A program made the translations under genes and the position numbers. The notes below the pieces were generated by a model, which did no database searches, was not told the DNA's origin, and worked only from the letters and a program-made list of their open reading frames with translations. This document shows positions 27,605 through 34,819 of a stretch of 64,000 nt of DNA, piece after piece (within the stretch, counting starts at the first letter, position 1; every line of letters starts with the position of its first letter). Source of the DNA: Actinoplanes sp. TBRC 11911 (GTDB lineage: Bacteria; Actinomycetota; Actinomycetes; Mycobacteriales; Micromonosporaceae); NCBI RefSeq assembly GCF_012933445.1, contig NZ_JABBNC010000036.1, forward strand, positions 44,310-108,309, read 5' to 3'.

Positions 27605-28470
27605 TGCAGTTCGGGAGCCCCGCCGCTGCCCGCCAGCCAGGTCTTTTCCAGCACCGCGAGGGTGCCGTCCTGGCGCAGCTGATCGACAGCGGTGCTGACG
27701 CACGAGGTCAGCGGCGAGTCCTTGTCGAGCACCAGGCCGAACTGCTCGGGCACGCCCACCTGCGGCAGCTGCCCGACGATCACGCCGTCCTTGATCTCCG
27801 CCGAGGTCATGAAGAACGCGGTCGGCAGGTCCACCACGATGCCGTCGACGGTGCCGTTGACCAGCGCGGCCTTCGCGTCGTCGTTGTTGTTGTACACCTG
27901 CGGCTGCGCGGTCGGCTTGATCAGGTCGGTGATCGCCTGGTAGCTGGTCGTGCCGACCTGGGCGCCGAGCTTGGCGTTGCGGAGGTCGGCGATCGACTTG
28001 GCACCGGCGATCTTGGAGCCCTTCGTGGTGATCACGGCCTGCCGGACGAGGTAGTACGGCGACGAGAAGTCCACCGCGTTACGCCGATCGGGGGTGATCG
28101 AGAACTCGTTGATGTCGAAGTCGAACGTCTTCGGCCCCGGCGCGATCGCGTTGTTGAACGTCACTGAGGTCCACGTCACGTTCGCCGCCGGATAGCCCAG
28201 CCGCTGGGCGACCTGGTATGCCACGGCGGACTCGAATCCCTTGCCGTTGCTCGGCTTGTTGTCGCTGAACCACGGCTCGTACGCCGGGCTGTCGGTACCC
28301 ACCGTGATCTTGCCGGGCGTCCGGGTCTGCAGGGCGCCGGCAGGGCAGACGTTCGCGGACGCGGACGCCGTGGTGCTCGGCGCGGCGGCCTCGTCGGCGG
28401 GGGCGCAGGCCGTGAGGGCGGCGAGCGCGAGAACGCCGCCGGCGGCGATGAGGGTGTTTCGGCTGACCAT
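27601..28470 (-). CDS. Polar amino acid ABC transporter, substrate-binding lipoprotein
   Basis: A 289-aa periplasmic-binding-type lipoprotein (LALAALTAC lipobox) of the SBP_bac_3 family: GKGFESAVAYQVAQRLG, FDFDINEFSITPDRRNAVDFS and GAQVGTTSYQAI are family hallmarks. The substrate cannot be read from sequence. A hisE-hisG pair lies just beyond its promoter, but specificity for histidine is not shown. Confidence 0.94.
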   Translation of the reverse strand: MVSRNTLIAAGGVLALAALTACAPADEAAAPSTTASASANVCPAGALQTRTPGKITVGTDSPAYEPWFSDNKPSNGKGFESAVAYQVAQRLGYPAANVTWTSVTFNNAIAPGPKTFDFDINEFSITPDRRNAVDFSSPYYLVRQAVITTKGSKIAGAKSIADLRNAKLGAQVGTTSYQAITDLIKPTAQPQVYNNNDDAKAALVNGTVDGIVVDLPTAFFMTSAEIKDGVIVGQLPQVGVPEQFGLVLDKDSPLTSCVSTAVDQLRQDGTLAVLEKTWLAGSGGAPELQ

Positions 28471-28477
28471 GTCGGGG

Positions 28478-28483
28478 AGCCTA
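28478..28483 (-). promoter_or_regulatory. Leaderless-type -10 for the amino acid ABC operon
   Basis: On the minus strand TAGGCT is followed by seven bases and the ATG of the binding protein. Confidence 0.5.
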
Positions 28484-28547
28484 GGGCACGTCCCACCTGC
28501 TGGGGTGGTTCGTCGTCATCCCGTGATGAGTTGCCACAATGGCGGCC

Positions 28548-28811
28548 GTGAAGACGTTCGAAGAGCTGTTCGCCGAGCTACAGGCCAAGGCGGTGGAGCG
28601 CCCGGAGGGTTCCGGCACCGTCGCGGCGCTGGATCGCGGAGTCCACTTCATCGGGAAGAAGGTCGTCGAGGAGGCGGCCGAGTCCTGGATGGCGGCCGAG
28701 CACGAGGGCCGCGAGCGGGCCGCGGAGGAGATCTCCCAGCTGCTCTACCAGGCTCAGGTGCTGATGATCGCGACCGGTCTCGACCTCAAGGACGTGTACC
28801 GACATCTGTGA
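28548..28811 (+). CDS. hisE: Phosphoribosyl-ATP pyrophosphatase
   Basis: Second step of histidine synthesis. Typical all-alpha MazG-like sequence: KTFEELFAELQAKA, GSGTVAAL, IGKKVVEEAAESWMAAEHE and EEISQLLYQAQVLM. GTG 28548 gives the standard MKTFEELF opening (87 aa) and sits seven bases after CACAAT; ATG 28539 would add three residues. hisG follows after 39 bp. Confidence 0.95.
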   Translation: MKTFEELFAELQAKAVERPEGSGTVAALDRGVHFIGKKVVEEAAESWMAAEHEGRERAAEEISQLLYQAQVLMIATGLDLKDVYRHL

Positions 28812-28850
28812 CATGCCTCTTTTGTCCTCAATTATCGTAAAGGAAGAGAC

Positions 28851-29696
28851 ATGTTGCGTATCGCCGTTCCGAACAAGGGGACCCTGTCCCAGCCCGCCTC
28901 GCAGATGCTGCGCGACGCCGGGTACCGCCAGCGCACCGACCCCAAGGACCTCGTCTGCCGTGACGAGGCGAACAACGTCGAGTTCTTCTACCTGCGCCCG
29001 CGCGACATCGCCACGTACGTCGGATCCGGCGACCTCGACCTCGGCATCACCGGCCGGGACCTGCTCGTCGACTCCGGGGTCCCGGCCGACGAACTGCTCG
29101 ACCTGAACTTCGGCGGCGCCACGTTCCGCTGGGCCGCCCCGGCCGGCGCGCTGGCCTCGGCCGACGACATCGGCGGCCGGCGCATCGCCACCGCGTACCC
29201 CGGGGTGGTCGCGCGCTATCTGGCCGACCACGACCTCAAGGCCGACGTGGTGCGGCTGGACGGCGCGGTGGAGAACGCGGTGCGTCTGGGCGTCGCCGAC
29301 CTGATCGCCGACGTGGTGGAGACCGGCGCGACGCTGCGTCAGGCCGGCCTGGTCACCGTGGGCGAGCCGCTGCTGCGTTCGTCGGCCGTGCTGATCGGCC
29401 GCGGCGGGGGCGAGGCCGGCAACGGTGTCGCCCAGCTCATCCGGCGTCTGCAGGGCGTGCTGGTGGCGCGCGGCTTCGTGATGCTCGCGTACGACGTACG
29501 GGCGGATCTGCTGGAAAGCGCGACGGCCCTGACGCCGGGCATCGAGTCGCCGACCGTCTCGCCGCTGCACCGCGAGGGGTGGGTGGCCGTGCAGGCGATG
29601 GTCGGGCGCGCCGAGGTGCACCGCGTCATGGACGAGTTGTACGAGCTGGGGGCCCGGGCCATCCTGGTCACCGACATCGCGAACGCCCGCCTGTAG
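28851..29696 (+). CDS. hisG: ATP phosphoribosyltransferase, long form
   Basis: First, feedback-regulated step of histidine synthesis. The catalytic part has RIAVPNKGTLSQPA, VGSGDLDLGITGRDLLVDSG and DGAVENAVRLGVADLIADVV (PRPP site). The C-terminal ~75 residues are the ACT-like regulatory domain (PGIESPTVSPLHREGWVAVQ), so no HisZ is needed. ATG follows AAGGAAGAG. Confidence 0.96.
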   Translation: MLRIAVPNKGTLSQPASQMLRDAGYRQRTDPKDLVCRDEANNVEFFYLRPRDIATYVGSGDLDLGITGRDLLVDSGVPADELLDLNFGGATFRWAAPAGALASADDIGGRRIATAYPGVVARYLADHDLKADVVRLDGAVENAVRLGVADLIADVVETGATLRQAGLVTVGEPLLRSSAVLIGRGGGEAGNGVAQLIRRLQGVLVARGFVMLAYDVRADLLESATALTPGIESPTVSPLHREGWVAVQAMVGRAEVHRVMDELYELGARAILVTDIANARL

Positions 29697-29699
29697 TCT
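29694..29699 (+). promoter_or_regulatory. Leaderless-type -10 for the PH-domain gene
   Basis: TAGTCT overlaps the hisG stop and is followed by seven bases and GTG 29707. Confidence 0.45.
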
Positions 29700-29706
29700 C
29701 ATGGCT

Positions 29707-30150
29707 GTGGACGCTGTCACCTACCGCCCCCGGCGGGTCCGCTGGATCGCGATTCCGGCCGCCCTGGCTGTGGTGGTGCTGTTCACCGCGATCAGCTTCA
29801 CGCTGCACGGCAACGGCGGCTTCGAGGACAAGGGCACGTTCCAGCGCGGCGACCAGACCGCGATGATCATCCTGGGCGTGCTCATCGGGCTGGGCATCGT
29901 GACGTTCTGCCGGCCCAAGGTGGTCGCCGACGCCCACCACATCAAGATCCGGAACGTCGTGGGCGGCTACGACCTGCCCTGGTCGGCGGTGCGGGCGGTG
30001 CGCTTCGACCGCAAGTCGCCGGTGGCCTCGCTGGAGCTGGACGACAACGAGCAGGTCGCCATGCACGCGCTGCAGGCGGTCGACAAGGACTACGCGGTCG
30101 ACGCCGTCCGGCACCTGCGGGCCATGCATTCGGCCTCGGTCGAGGCCTGA
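29707..30150 (+). CDS. Bacterial PH-domain membrane protein
   Basis: A 147-aa protein with two transmembrane helices (IAIPAALAVVVLFTAISFTL; AMIILGVLIGLGIVTF) followed by a PH-like domain (ADAHHIKIRNVVGGYDLPWS, VRAVRFDRKSPVASLELDD). Such proteins commonly follow hisG in actinomycetes; the role is unknown. GTG 29707 fits the -10 spacing; ATG 29701 is the alternative. Confidence 0.85.
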   Translation: MDAVTYRPRRVRWIAIPAALAVVVLFTAISFTLHGNGGFEDKGTFQRGDQTAMIILGVLIGLGIVTFCRPKVVADAHHIKIRNVVGGYDLPWSAVRAVRFDRKSPVASLELDDNEQVAMHALQAVDKDYAVDAVRHLRAMHSASVEA

Positions 30151-30156
30151 TAGACT
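30151..30156 (+). promoter_or_regulatory. -10 of the infC operon promoter
   Basis: TAGACT directly follows the stop of the PH-domain gene. Transcription from about 30163 would give a leader of nearly 290 nt before infC. Confidence 0.45.
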
Positions 30157-30162
30157 CGGCGT

Positions 30163-30450
30163 AGTCGACCACGCCTACCGTCAGGTGGGCGCGAAAGAGG
30201 AGCCCGCTGGTTCCCACCCACGTCACTCTTCAGTGGCTGGGTCCGGTCACTCGATCTCGGGAATATCCGAGGCTCGGGGAGCGTCCTCTACTGGGCGCCG
30301 ATGACCGGTCGAGCGGGCCCTGGCATGCGCCGGGGCCTTCTGCTTTCCCGTCGTCCTCTCCAGGGGCGGCCGGGGCCGACCGACATTGGCAGCGCGCGAC
30401 CGCGGCTGGGGAGCCGCGGCAAGCGAAACAGTACGTTCTGAGGAGGCCCC
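30163..30450 (+). promoter_or_regulatory. Long 5' leader of infC-rpmI-rplT
   Basis: No plausible gene occupies this ~290-nt stretch, which has several G+C-rich self-complementary segments (for example GGGCCCTGGC / GCCGGGGCC around 30330-30350) and ends in a perfect AGGAGG. Operons of IF3, L35 and L20 are widely autoregulated through their leaders, so a structured regulatory RNA is likely; I could not match it to a known class by eye. Confidence 0.45.
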
Positions 30451-31062
30451 ATCAGCGTCGAACCACGCGTTAACGAACAGATCCGGGCACGTGAGGTCCG
30501 TCTGGTCGGTCCCGAGGGTGAGCAGGTCGGCATCGTCCCGCTCGAGCGCGCCCTCCAACTGGCCGCGGATGTCGATCTGGACCTGGTCGAGGTTGCTCCG
30601 ATGGCGCGGCCGCCGGTGTGCAAGCTCATGGACTTCGGGAAGTTCAAGTACGAGAGCGCACTCAAGGCCCGCGAGGCACGGCGTAACCAGCAACAGACCG
30701 TCATCAAGGAAATGAAGCTGCGGCCGAAGATCGACCCGCACGACTACGAGACCAAAAAGGGTCACGTGGTGCGGTTCCTCAAGGCGGGCGACAAGGTCAA
30801 GGTGACGATCATGTTCCGCGGTCGTGAGCAGAGCCGGCCCGAGCTGGGCTTCCGGTTGCTGCGTCGACTCAGCGAGGAGATCTCGGAACTGGGCTTCGTG
30901 GAAGCCAGTCCGAAGCAGGACGGGCGCAACATGATCATGGTGCTGGCCCCGCACCGCGCAACCAAAGCCGCTGCCGTCGCGAGCAAGCCCGTGCGGGAGC
31001 AGCGTGAGGGCGATGGTGGCGGAGCTCCGCCGGCCGCTGCAGCCGACACCACCGCAGAGTAG
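30451..31062 (+). CDS. infC: Translation initiation factor IF-3, non-AUG (AUC) start
   Basis: Binds 30S, prevents premature 50S joining and checks start codons. Reading from ATC 30451, directly after AGGAGGCCCC, gives a 203-aa protein opening ISVEPRVNEQIRAREVRLVG, which matches IF3 N-domains; the nearest ATG (30601) would delete the whole N-domain. IF3 genes typically use AUU/AUC so that IF3 represses its own synthesis. The C-domain is intact (KLRPKIDPHDYETKKGHV, FRGREQSRPELG). A 35-residue Ala-rich tail is added. Confidence 0.95.
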   Translation: MSVEPRVNEQIRAREVRLVGPEGEQVGIVPLERALQLAADVDLDLVEVAPMARPPVCKLMDFGKFKYESALKAREARRNQQQTVIKEMKLRPKIDPHDYETKKGHVVRFLKAGDKVKVTIMFRGREQSRPELGFRLLRRLSEEISELGFVEASPKQDGRNMIMVLAPHRATKAAAVASKPVREQREGDGGGAPPAAAADTTAE

Positions 31063-31068
31063 TCAGCT

Positions 31069-31097
31069 TTTCCGCACGGCCCCCGGTCGTGCGGAAA
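31069..31097 (+). promoter_or_regulatory. Intercistronic hairpin infC-rpmI
   Basis: TTTCCGCACG (31069-31078) pairs perfectly with CGTGCGGAAA (31088-31097) around a nine-base loop, ending 18 bases before the rpmI GTG. It could attenuate, process or stabilise the operon transcript. Confidence 0.6.
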
Positions 31098-31115
31098 GAT
31101 CAGAAAGAGGCTCAA

Positions 31116-31310
31116 GTGCCGAAGTTCAAGCCCCACACCGGTATGGGCAAGCGTGTGAAGGTCACCGGCAAGGGCAAGATCGTCCGTGAGCAGGCGGGCA
31201 AGCGCCACCTGCTCGAGGGCAAGTCCTCCCACGTCACCCGCCGTATGACGGGAACCGTCGTCGTGGACAAGACCGACACCAAGCGCGTGAAGAAGCTTCT
31301 CGGCCGCTGA
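31116..31310 (+). CDS. rpmI: 50S ribosomal protein L35
   Basis: A 64-aa basic protein: PKFKPHTGMGKRVKVTGKGK, then RHLLEGKSS and DTKRVKKLLGR, diagnostic for L35. GTG 31116 is preceded by AGAAAGAGG; the upstream in-frame ATG adds nine non-conserved residues. Confidence 0.97.
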   Translation: MPKFKPHTGMGKRVKVTGKGKIVREQAGKRHLLEGKSSHVTRRMTGTVVVDKTDTKRVKKLLGR

Positions 31311-31349
31311 CGCGAGGATCCAACAAGAACCCCTGCTAGGAGTACTGAA

Positions 31350-31742
31350 ATGGCACGCGTCAAGCGTTCGGTGAACGCCCAGAAGAAGCGCCGCACGTTG
31401 CTCGAGACCGCGAGCGGATACCGCGGTCAGCGCTCCCGCCTTTATCGCAAGGCCAAGGAGCAGGTGCTGCACTCGATGCAGTACGCGTATCGCGACCGCC
31501 GTGACCGCAAGGGCGACTTCCGCCAGCTGTGGATCACGCGTATCAACGCGGCCGCCCGCGCGAACGGGATGACCTACAACCGTCTGATCCAGGGTCTTCG
31601 CCTGGCGGAGATTGAGGTCGACCGCAAGATCCTGGCCGACCTGGCCGTCAACGACGCCGCCGCCTTCGCGGCGATCGTCGAGGTCGCCCGGGCCGCCGTC
31701 CAGGCCGAGGGCACCGGCGGCGCGGCCGCTCAGGCCGCCTGA
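31350..31742 (+). CDS. rplT: 50S ribosomal protein L20
   Basis: Assembly protein of the large subunit. The N-terminal basic ARVKRSVNAQKKRRTLLETA and the RNA-binding core YRDRRDRKGDFRQLWITRIN are typical; 130 aa with a slightly extended Ala-rich tail. It ends the operon before a strong terminator. Confidence 0.98.
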   Translation: MARVKRSVNAQKKRRTLLETASGYRGQRSRLYRKAKEQVLHSMQYAYRDRRDRKGDFRQLWITRINAAARANGMTYNRLIQGLRLAEIEVDRKILADLAVNDAAAFAAIVEVARAAVQAEGTGGAAAQAA

Positions 31743-31755
31743 GCCTCGCGTCAAC

Positions 31756-31786
31756 AAGCGCCTCCCGATTCTCTCGGGGGGCGCTT
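31756..31786 (+). terminator. Terminator of infC-rpmI-rplT
   Basis: AAGCGCCTCCCGA pairs with TCGGGGGGCGCTT around a short loop, followed by CGCTTTCCTCGTTT. It lies 14 bp after the rplT stop. Confidence 0.85.
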
Positions 31787-31810
31787 CGCTTTCCTCGTTT
31801 GGGGGGATTC

Positions 31811-32587
31811 TTGCTCTTCACACCGCGTACGCCCCGGGTGGTGGCCGCCCGCCGGCTGCAGCGCCGCCGGGACCGCGATCAGAGCCGCCGTTTCCTGGCC
31901 GAGGGCCCGCAGGCGGTCCGTGAGGCGTTGGCGGCCGGCGTGGTGGTCGAGCTGTTCGGCACGCCCGCGGCCCTGCAGCGCTACCCGGACCTGGCCGCCC
32001 TCGCGAGCGAGGTGTCGCCGGTGACCGACGAGGCGATCGCGGCGCTGGGCGAGACCGTGCAGCCGCAGGGCCTGGTCGCGGTGTGCGAGCAGGTGGACGT
32101 GCCGCTGGCGGACGCGCTGGCCAAGCACCCCCGGCTGGTCGCGGTCGCCGCCGAGATCCGCGACCCGGGCAACGCGGGCACCGTGCTGCGCACCGCGGAC
32201 GCCGCCGGAGCGGGTGCCGTGGTGTTCGCGGGTGACTCGGTCGATCCGTACAACGGCAAATGCGTCCGCGCATCCGCCGGCTCGTTGTTTCATGTAGATG
32301 TGGTGCGTGCCCCGATCGATGTAGCCGACGACCTTCGCGCGTCCGGCCTCCAGGTTCTCGCGACGTCCGGCTACGGCGCCGACGACCTGGACTCCCTGCT
32401 CGACGACGGCGTGCTCGCCGCGCCGACCGCCTGGCTCTTCGGATCGGAGGCGCACGGCCTGCCCTCGCCGGTGCTGGACGCCGCCGACCGCCGGGTGCGG
32501 GTGCCGATCTACGGCGGCGCCGAGAGCCTCAACCTCGCGGCCGCGGCCGCCATTTGCCTGTACGCCTCCGCGAGAGCCCAACGCTGA
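31811..32587 (+). CDS. TrmH/SpoU-family RNA 2'-O-methyltransferase
   Basis: SAM-dependent SPOUT methylase acting on rRNA or tRNA ribose. An N-terminal substrate-binding domain (RDQSRRFLAEGPQAVREAL) precedes the knotted domain with motif 1 DPGNAGTVLRTADAAGAGAV, motif 2 WLFGSEAHGLP and motif 3 IYGGAESLNLAAAAAICLY. TTG 31811 follows GGGGGG and gives 258 aa. It usually lies next to rplT and pheS in actinomycetes. The stop overlaps the next ATG by one base. Confidence 0.93.
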   Translation: MLFTPRTPRVVAARRLQRRRDRDQSRRFLAEGPQAVREALAAGVVVELFGTPAALQRYPDLAALASEVSPVTDEAIAALGETVQPQGLVAVCEQVDVPLADALAKHPRLVAVAAEIRDPGNAGTVLRTADAAGAGAVVFAGDSVDPYNGKCVRASAGSLFHVDVVRAPIDVADDLRASGLQVLATSGYGADDLDSLLDDGVLAAPTAWLFGSEAHGLPSPVLDAADRRVRVPIYGGAESLNLAAAAAICLYASARAQR

Positions 32588-33591
32588 TGAGGGCCGTGGT
32601 GTACGACGCGGTCGGGGCCGTCCCGGAGATCCGCGAGATCGAGCCGCCCGCCTGCCCTAGCGACGGTGCCGTGATCGCGGTACGCGCCACCGGCGTCTGC
32701 CGCTCCGACTGGCACGCCTGGCGCGGCCACGACCCGGTGCCGCTGCCGCACGTGCCCGGCCACGAGTTCGCCGGCGTGATCGAGCAGCTCGGGCCGGCGG
32801 TGACCGGCTTCGCGGTCGGCGACCGGGTGACCGCGCCGTTCGTCAACGGGTGCGGCCGCTGCGCGTACTGCCTTTCGGGCTCGGCGCAGATCTGCCCGGA
32901 CCAGACCCAGCCCGGCTTCACCCACCCCGGTTCCTTCGCCGAGCGGGTGGTGGTGCGGGCGGCGACCACCAATCTCGTACGCCTGCCCGACTCCATCGAT
33001 TTCGTCAGCGCGGCGGCCCTGGGCTGCCGGTTCGCCACCGCGTTCCGGGCGCTGACCGGGCACGGACCGCTCGCCGGCGACGCCGTGGTCGCGGTGTACG
33101 GCTGCGGCGGCGTGGGCCTGTCCGCCATCATGATCGCCACCGCGCTGGGGCTGCGGGTGCTCGCCGTCGACCCGTCCCCGGCCGCGAACGCCCTGGCCGC
33201 CTCGCTGGGCGCGGTGATCGTCCACGAGATCGACGGCGAGGCGGACATCGCGATCGACGCGTACGGCTCGGCCGAGACCGCTTTCGCGTCGGTCCGCGCG
33301 CTGCGTCCCGGCGGCCGGCACGTGCAGGTCGGCCTGATGCTCGGCGCGGACAGCCGGGCGCCGCTGCCGTGGGACCTGGTGGTCGCGCGCGAGCTGCAGG
33401 TGGTCGGCTCGCACGGGATGGCCGCGGCCGACTACCCGCCGATGCTCGAGCTGGTCGCGTCCGGGCGATTATCGCCACGCCGGCTGGTCGGCTCGGAGAT
33501 CCCGCTGGAAGCGCTGGGTGTGGCGCTCACGACGATGGATTCCCCCATCCCGGGGCACGCCGGGATAGTGGTCGGTGTGCACGAGAAGTGA
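32587..33591 (+). CDS. Zinc-dependent medium-chain alcohol dehydrogenase
   Basis: NAD(P)-dependent MDR enzyme of 334 aa. The catalytic zinc ligands fall in GVCRSDWHAW and HVPGHEFAGVI; the structural zinc Cys set is NGCGRCAYCLSGSAQICPD; the nucleotide-binding motif is YGCGGVGLSAIMIA. Substrate unknown. Start ATG 32587 by TGATGA overlap with the methyltransferase gene, so the two are coupled. Confidence 0.93.
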   Translation: MRAVVYDAVGAVPEIREIEPPACPSDGAVIAVRATGVCRSDWHAWRGHDPVPLPHVPGHEFAGVIEQLGPAVTGFAVGDRVTAPFVNGCGRCAYCLSGSAQICPDQTQPGFTHPGSFAERVVVRAATTNLVRLPDSIDFVSAAALGCRFATAFRALTGHGPLAGDAVVAVYGCGGVGLSAIMIATALGLRVLAVDPSPAANALAASLGAVIVHEIDGEADIAIDAYGSAETAFASVRALRPGGRHVQVGLMLGADSRAPLPWDLVVARELQVVGSHGMAAADYPPMLELVASGRLSPRRLVGSEIPLEALGVALTTMDSPIPGHAGIVVGVHEK

Positions 33592-33754
33592 CGAGATATG
33601 CTTGGCGGCATGTCAGGACAGTTGTTTAGCCGGCCCGCTGGTCGCGGGCTGCGGGTCTGACACGTCCTGGACTCCCTTGACCGGCGGGCTGCGGCCCAGC
33701 CGCTCCTCCGTACACTGCCTGTGACTTACCCGGTGTGAGGGAGTTCGCTCGACC

Positions 33755-34816
33755 ATGTCCTACCGCAACGATCCTTATGATCCGAAGCAGGCCGCCCTGC
33801 TCGACCCGGCCGCGCTCGACGACGCCGTGTCCGCGGCACGCAGCGCCTTCGCCGAGGCCGCCGACCTGGACGCGCTCGGCGCGCTGAAGCCGCAGCACCT
33901 GGGCGACCGCTCACCGATCTCGCTGGCCCGCCGCGAGATCGGCTCGCTGCCGCCGGCCGCCAAGTCCGACGCCGGCAAGCGTGTCAACATCGCCCGCCAG
34001 GCCGTGCAGGGCGCGTTCGACGAGCGGCACGCCGCGCTCGAGGTCGAGCGCGCCGAGCGGGTCCTGGTCGACGAGCGGGTCGACGTCACCCTGCCGTGGG
34101 ACCGCCGCCCGCGCGGCGCCCGGCACCCCATCACCACGCTGATGGAGCAGATGGGCGACATGTTCACCGGCATGGGCTACGACGTGGTCGAGGGCCCCGA
34201 ACTGGAGCTCGAGTGGGCAAACTTCGACGCGCTCAACATCGGTCCGGACAACCCGGTGCGCGGCTCGATGGACACGTTCTACGTCGACCTGCCCGGCCTG
34301 GTGATGCGCACGCACACCTCGCCCGGCCAGGTGCGCTCGATGCTCACCCGCAAGCCGCCCATCTACGTGGTGGTGCCCGGCCGCGTCTACCGCTCGGACG
34401 AGCTGGACGCCACCCACAGCCCGGTCTTCCACCAGCTGGAGGGCCTGGTCGTGGACGAGGGCATCACGATGGCCCACCTGCGCGGCACGCTCGACCACTT
34501 CGCGCGGGCGATGTTCGGGCCGGACGCGCGCACCCGCTGGCGGCCGCACTACTTCCCGTTCACCGAGCCGTCCGCCGAGTTCGACGTGTGGTTCGCGCAG
34601 CACCGCGACGGCCCGCGCTGGGTCGAGTGGGGCGGCTGCGGCATGGTCAACCCGAGGGTGCTGGTCGCCTGCGGCATCGACCCGGACAGATATTCCGGCT
34701 TCGCGTTCGGCATGGGCGTGGACCGCACCCTGATGTTCCGCAACGGCGTCGGCGACATGCGTGACCTGGTCGAGGGTGACGTGCGATTCTCCGCGAACTT
34801 CGGAATGGAGGTCTGA
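33755..34816 (+). CDS. pheS: Phenylalanine-tRNA ligase alpha subunit
   Basis: Catalytic subunit of the alpha2-beta2 enzyme. Motif 2 VYRSDELDATHSPVFHQLEG, motif 3 GFAFGMGVDRTLMFRNGVGD and the active-site GGCGMVNPRVL are intact; the N-terminal coiled-coil tRNA-binding arm spans about residues 1-90. ATG follows GTGAGGGAG. TACACT at 33712-33717 is a candidate -10. pheT follows with a 3-bp gap. Confidence 0.98.
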   Translation: MSYRNDPYDPKQAALLDPAALDDAVSAARSAFAEAADLDALGALKPQHLGDRSPISLARREIGSLPPAAKSDAGKRVNIARQAVQGAFDERHAALEVERAERVLVDERVDVTLPWDRRPRGARHPITTLMEQMGDMFTGMGYDVVEGPELELEWANFDALNIGPDNPVRGSMDTFYVDLPGLVMRTHTSPGQVRSMLTRKPPIYVVVPGRVYRSDELDATHSPVFHQLEGLVVDEGITMAHLRGTLDHFARAMFGPDARTRWRPHYFPFTEPSAEFDVWFAQHRDGPRWVEWGGCGMVNPRVLVACGIDPDRYSGFAFGMGVDRTLMFRNGVGDMRDLVEGDVRFSANFGMEV

Positions 34817-34819
34817 GGC

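Noticed and set aside
33598..33660. 20-codon ORF upstream of pheS as a leader peptide attenuator
   Set aside because: Only one Phe codon, weak ribosome-binding site and no clear terminator/antiterminator pair, unlike known Phe-rich pheST leaders.
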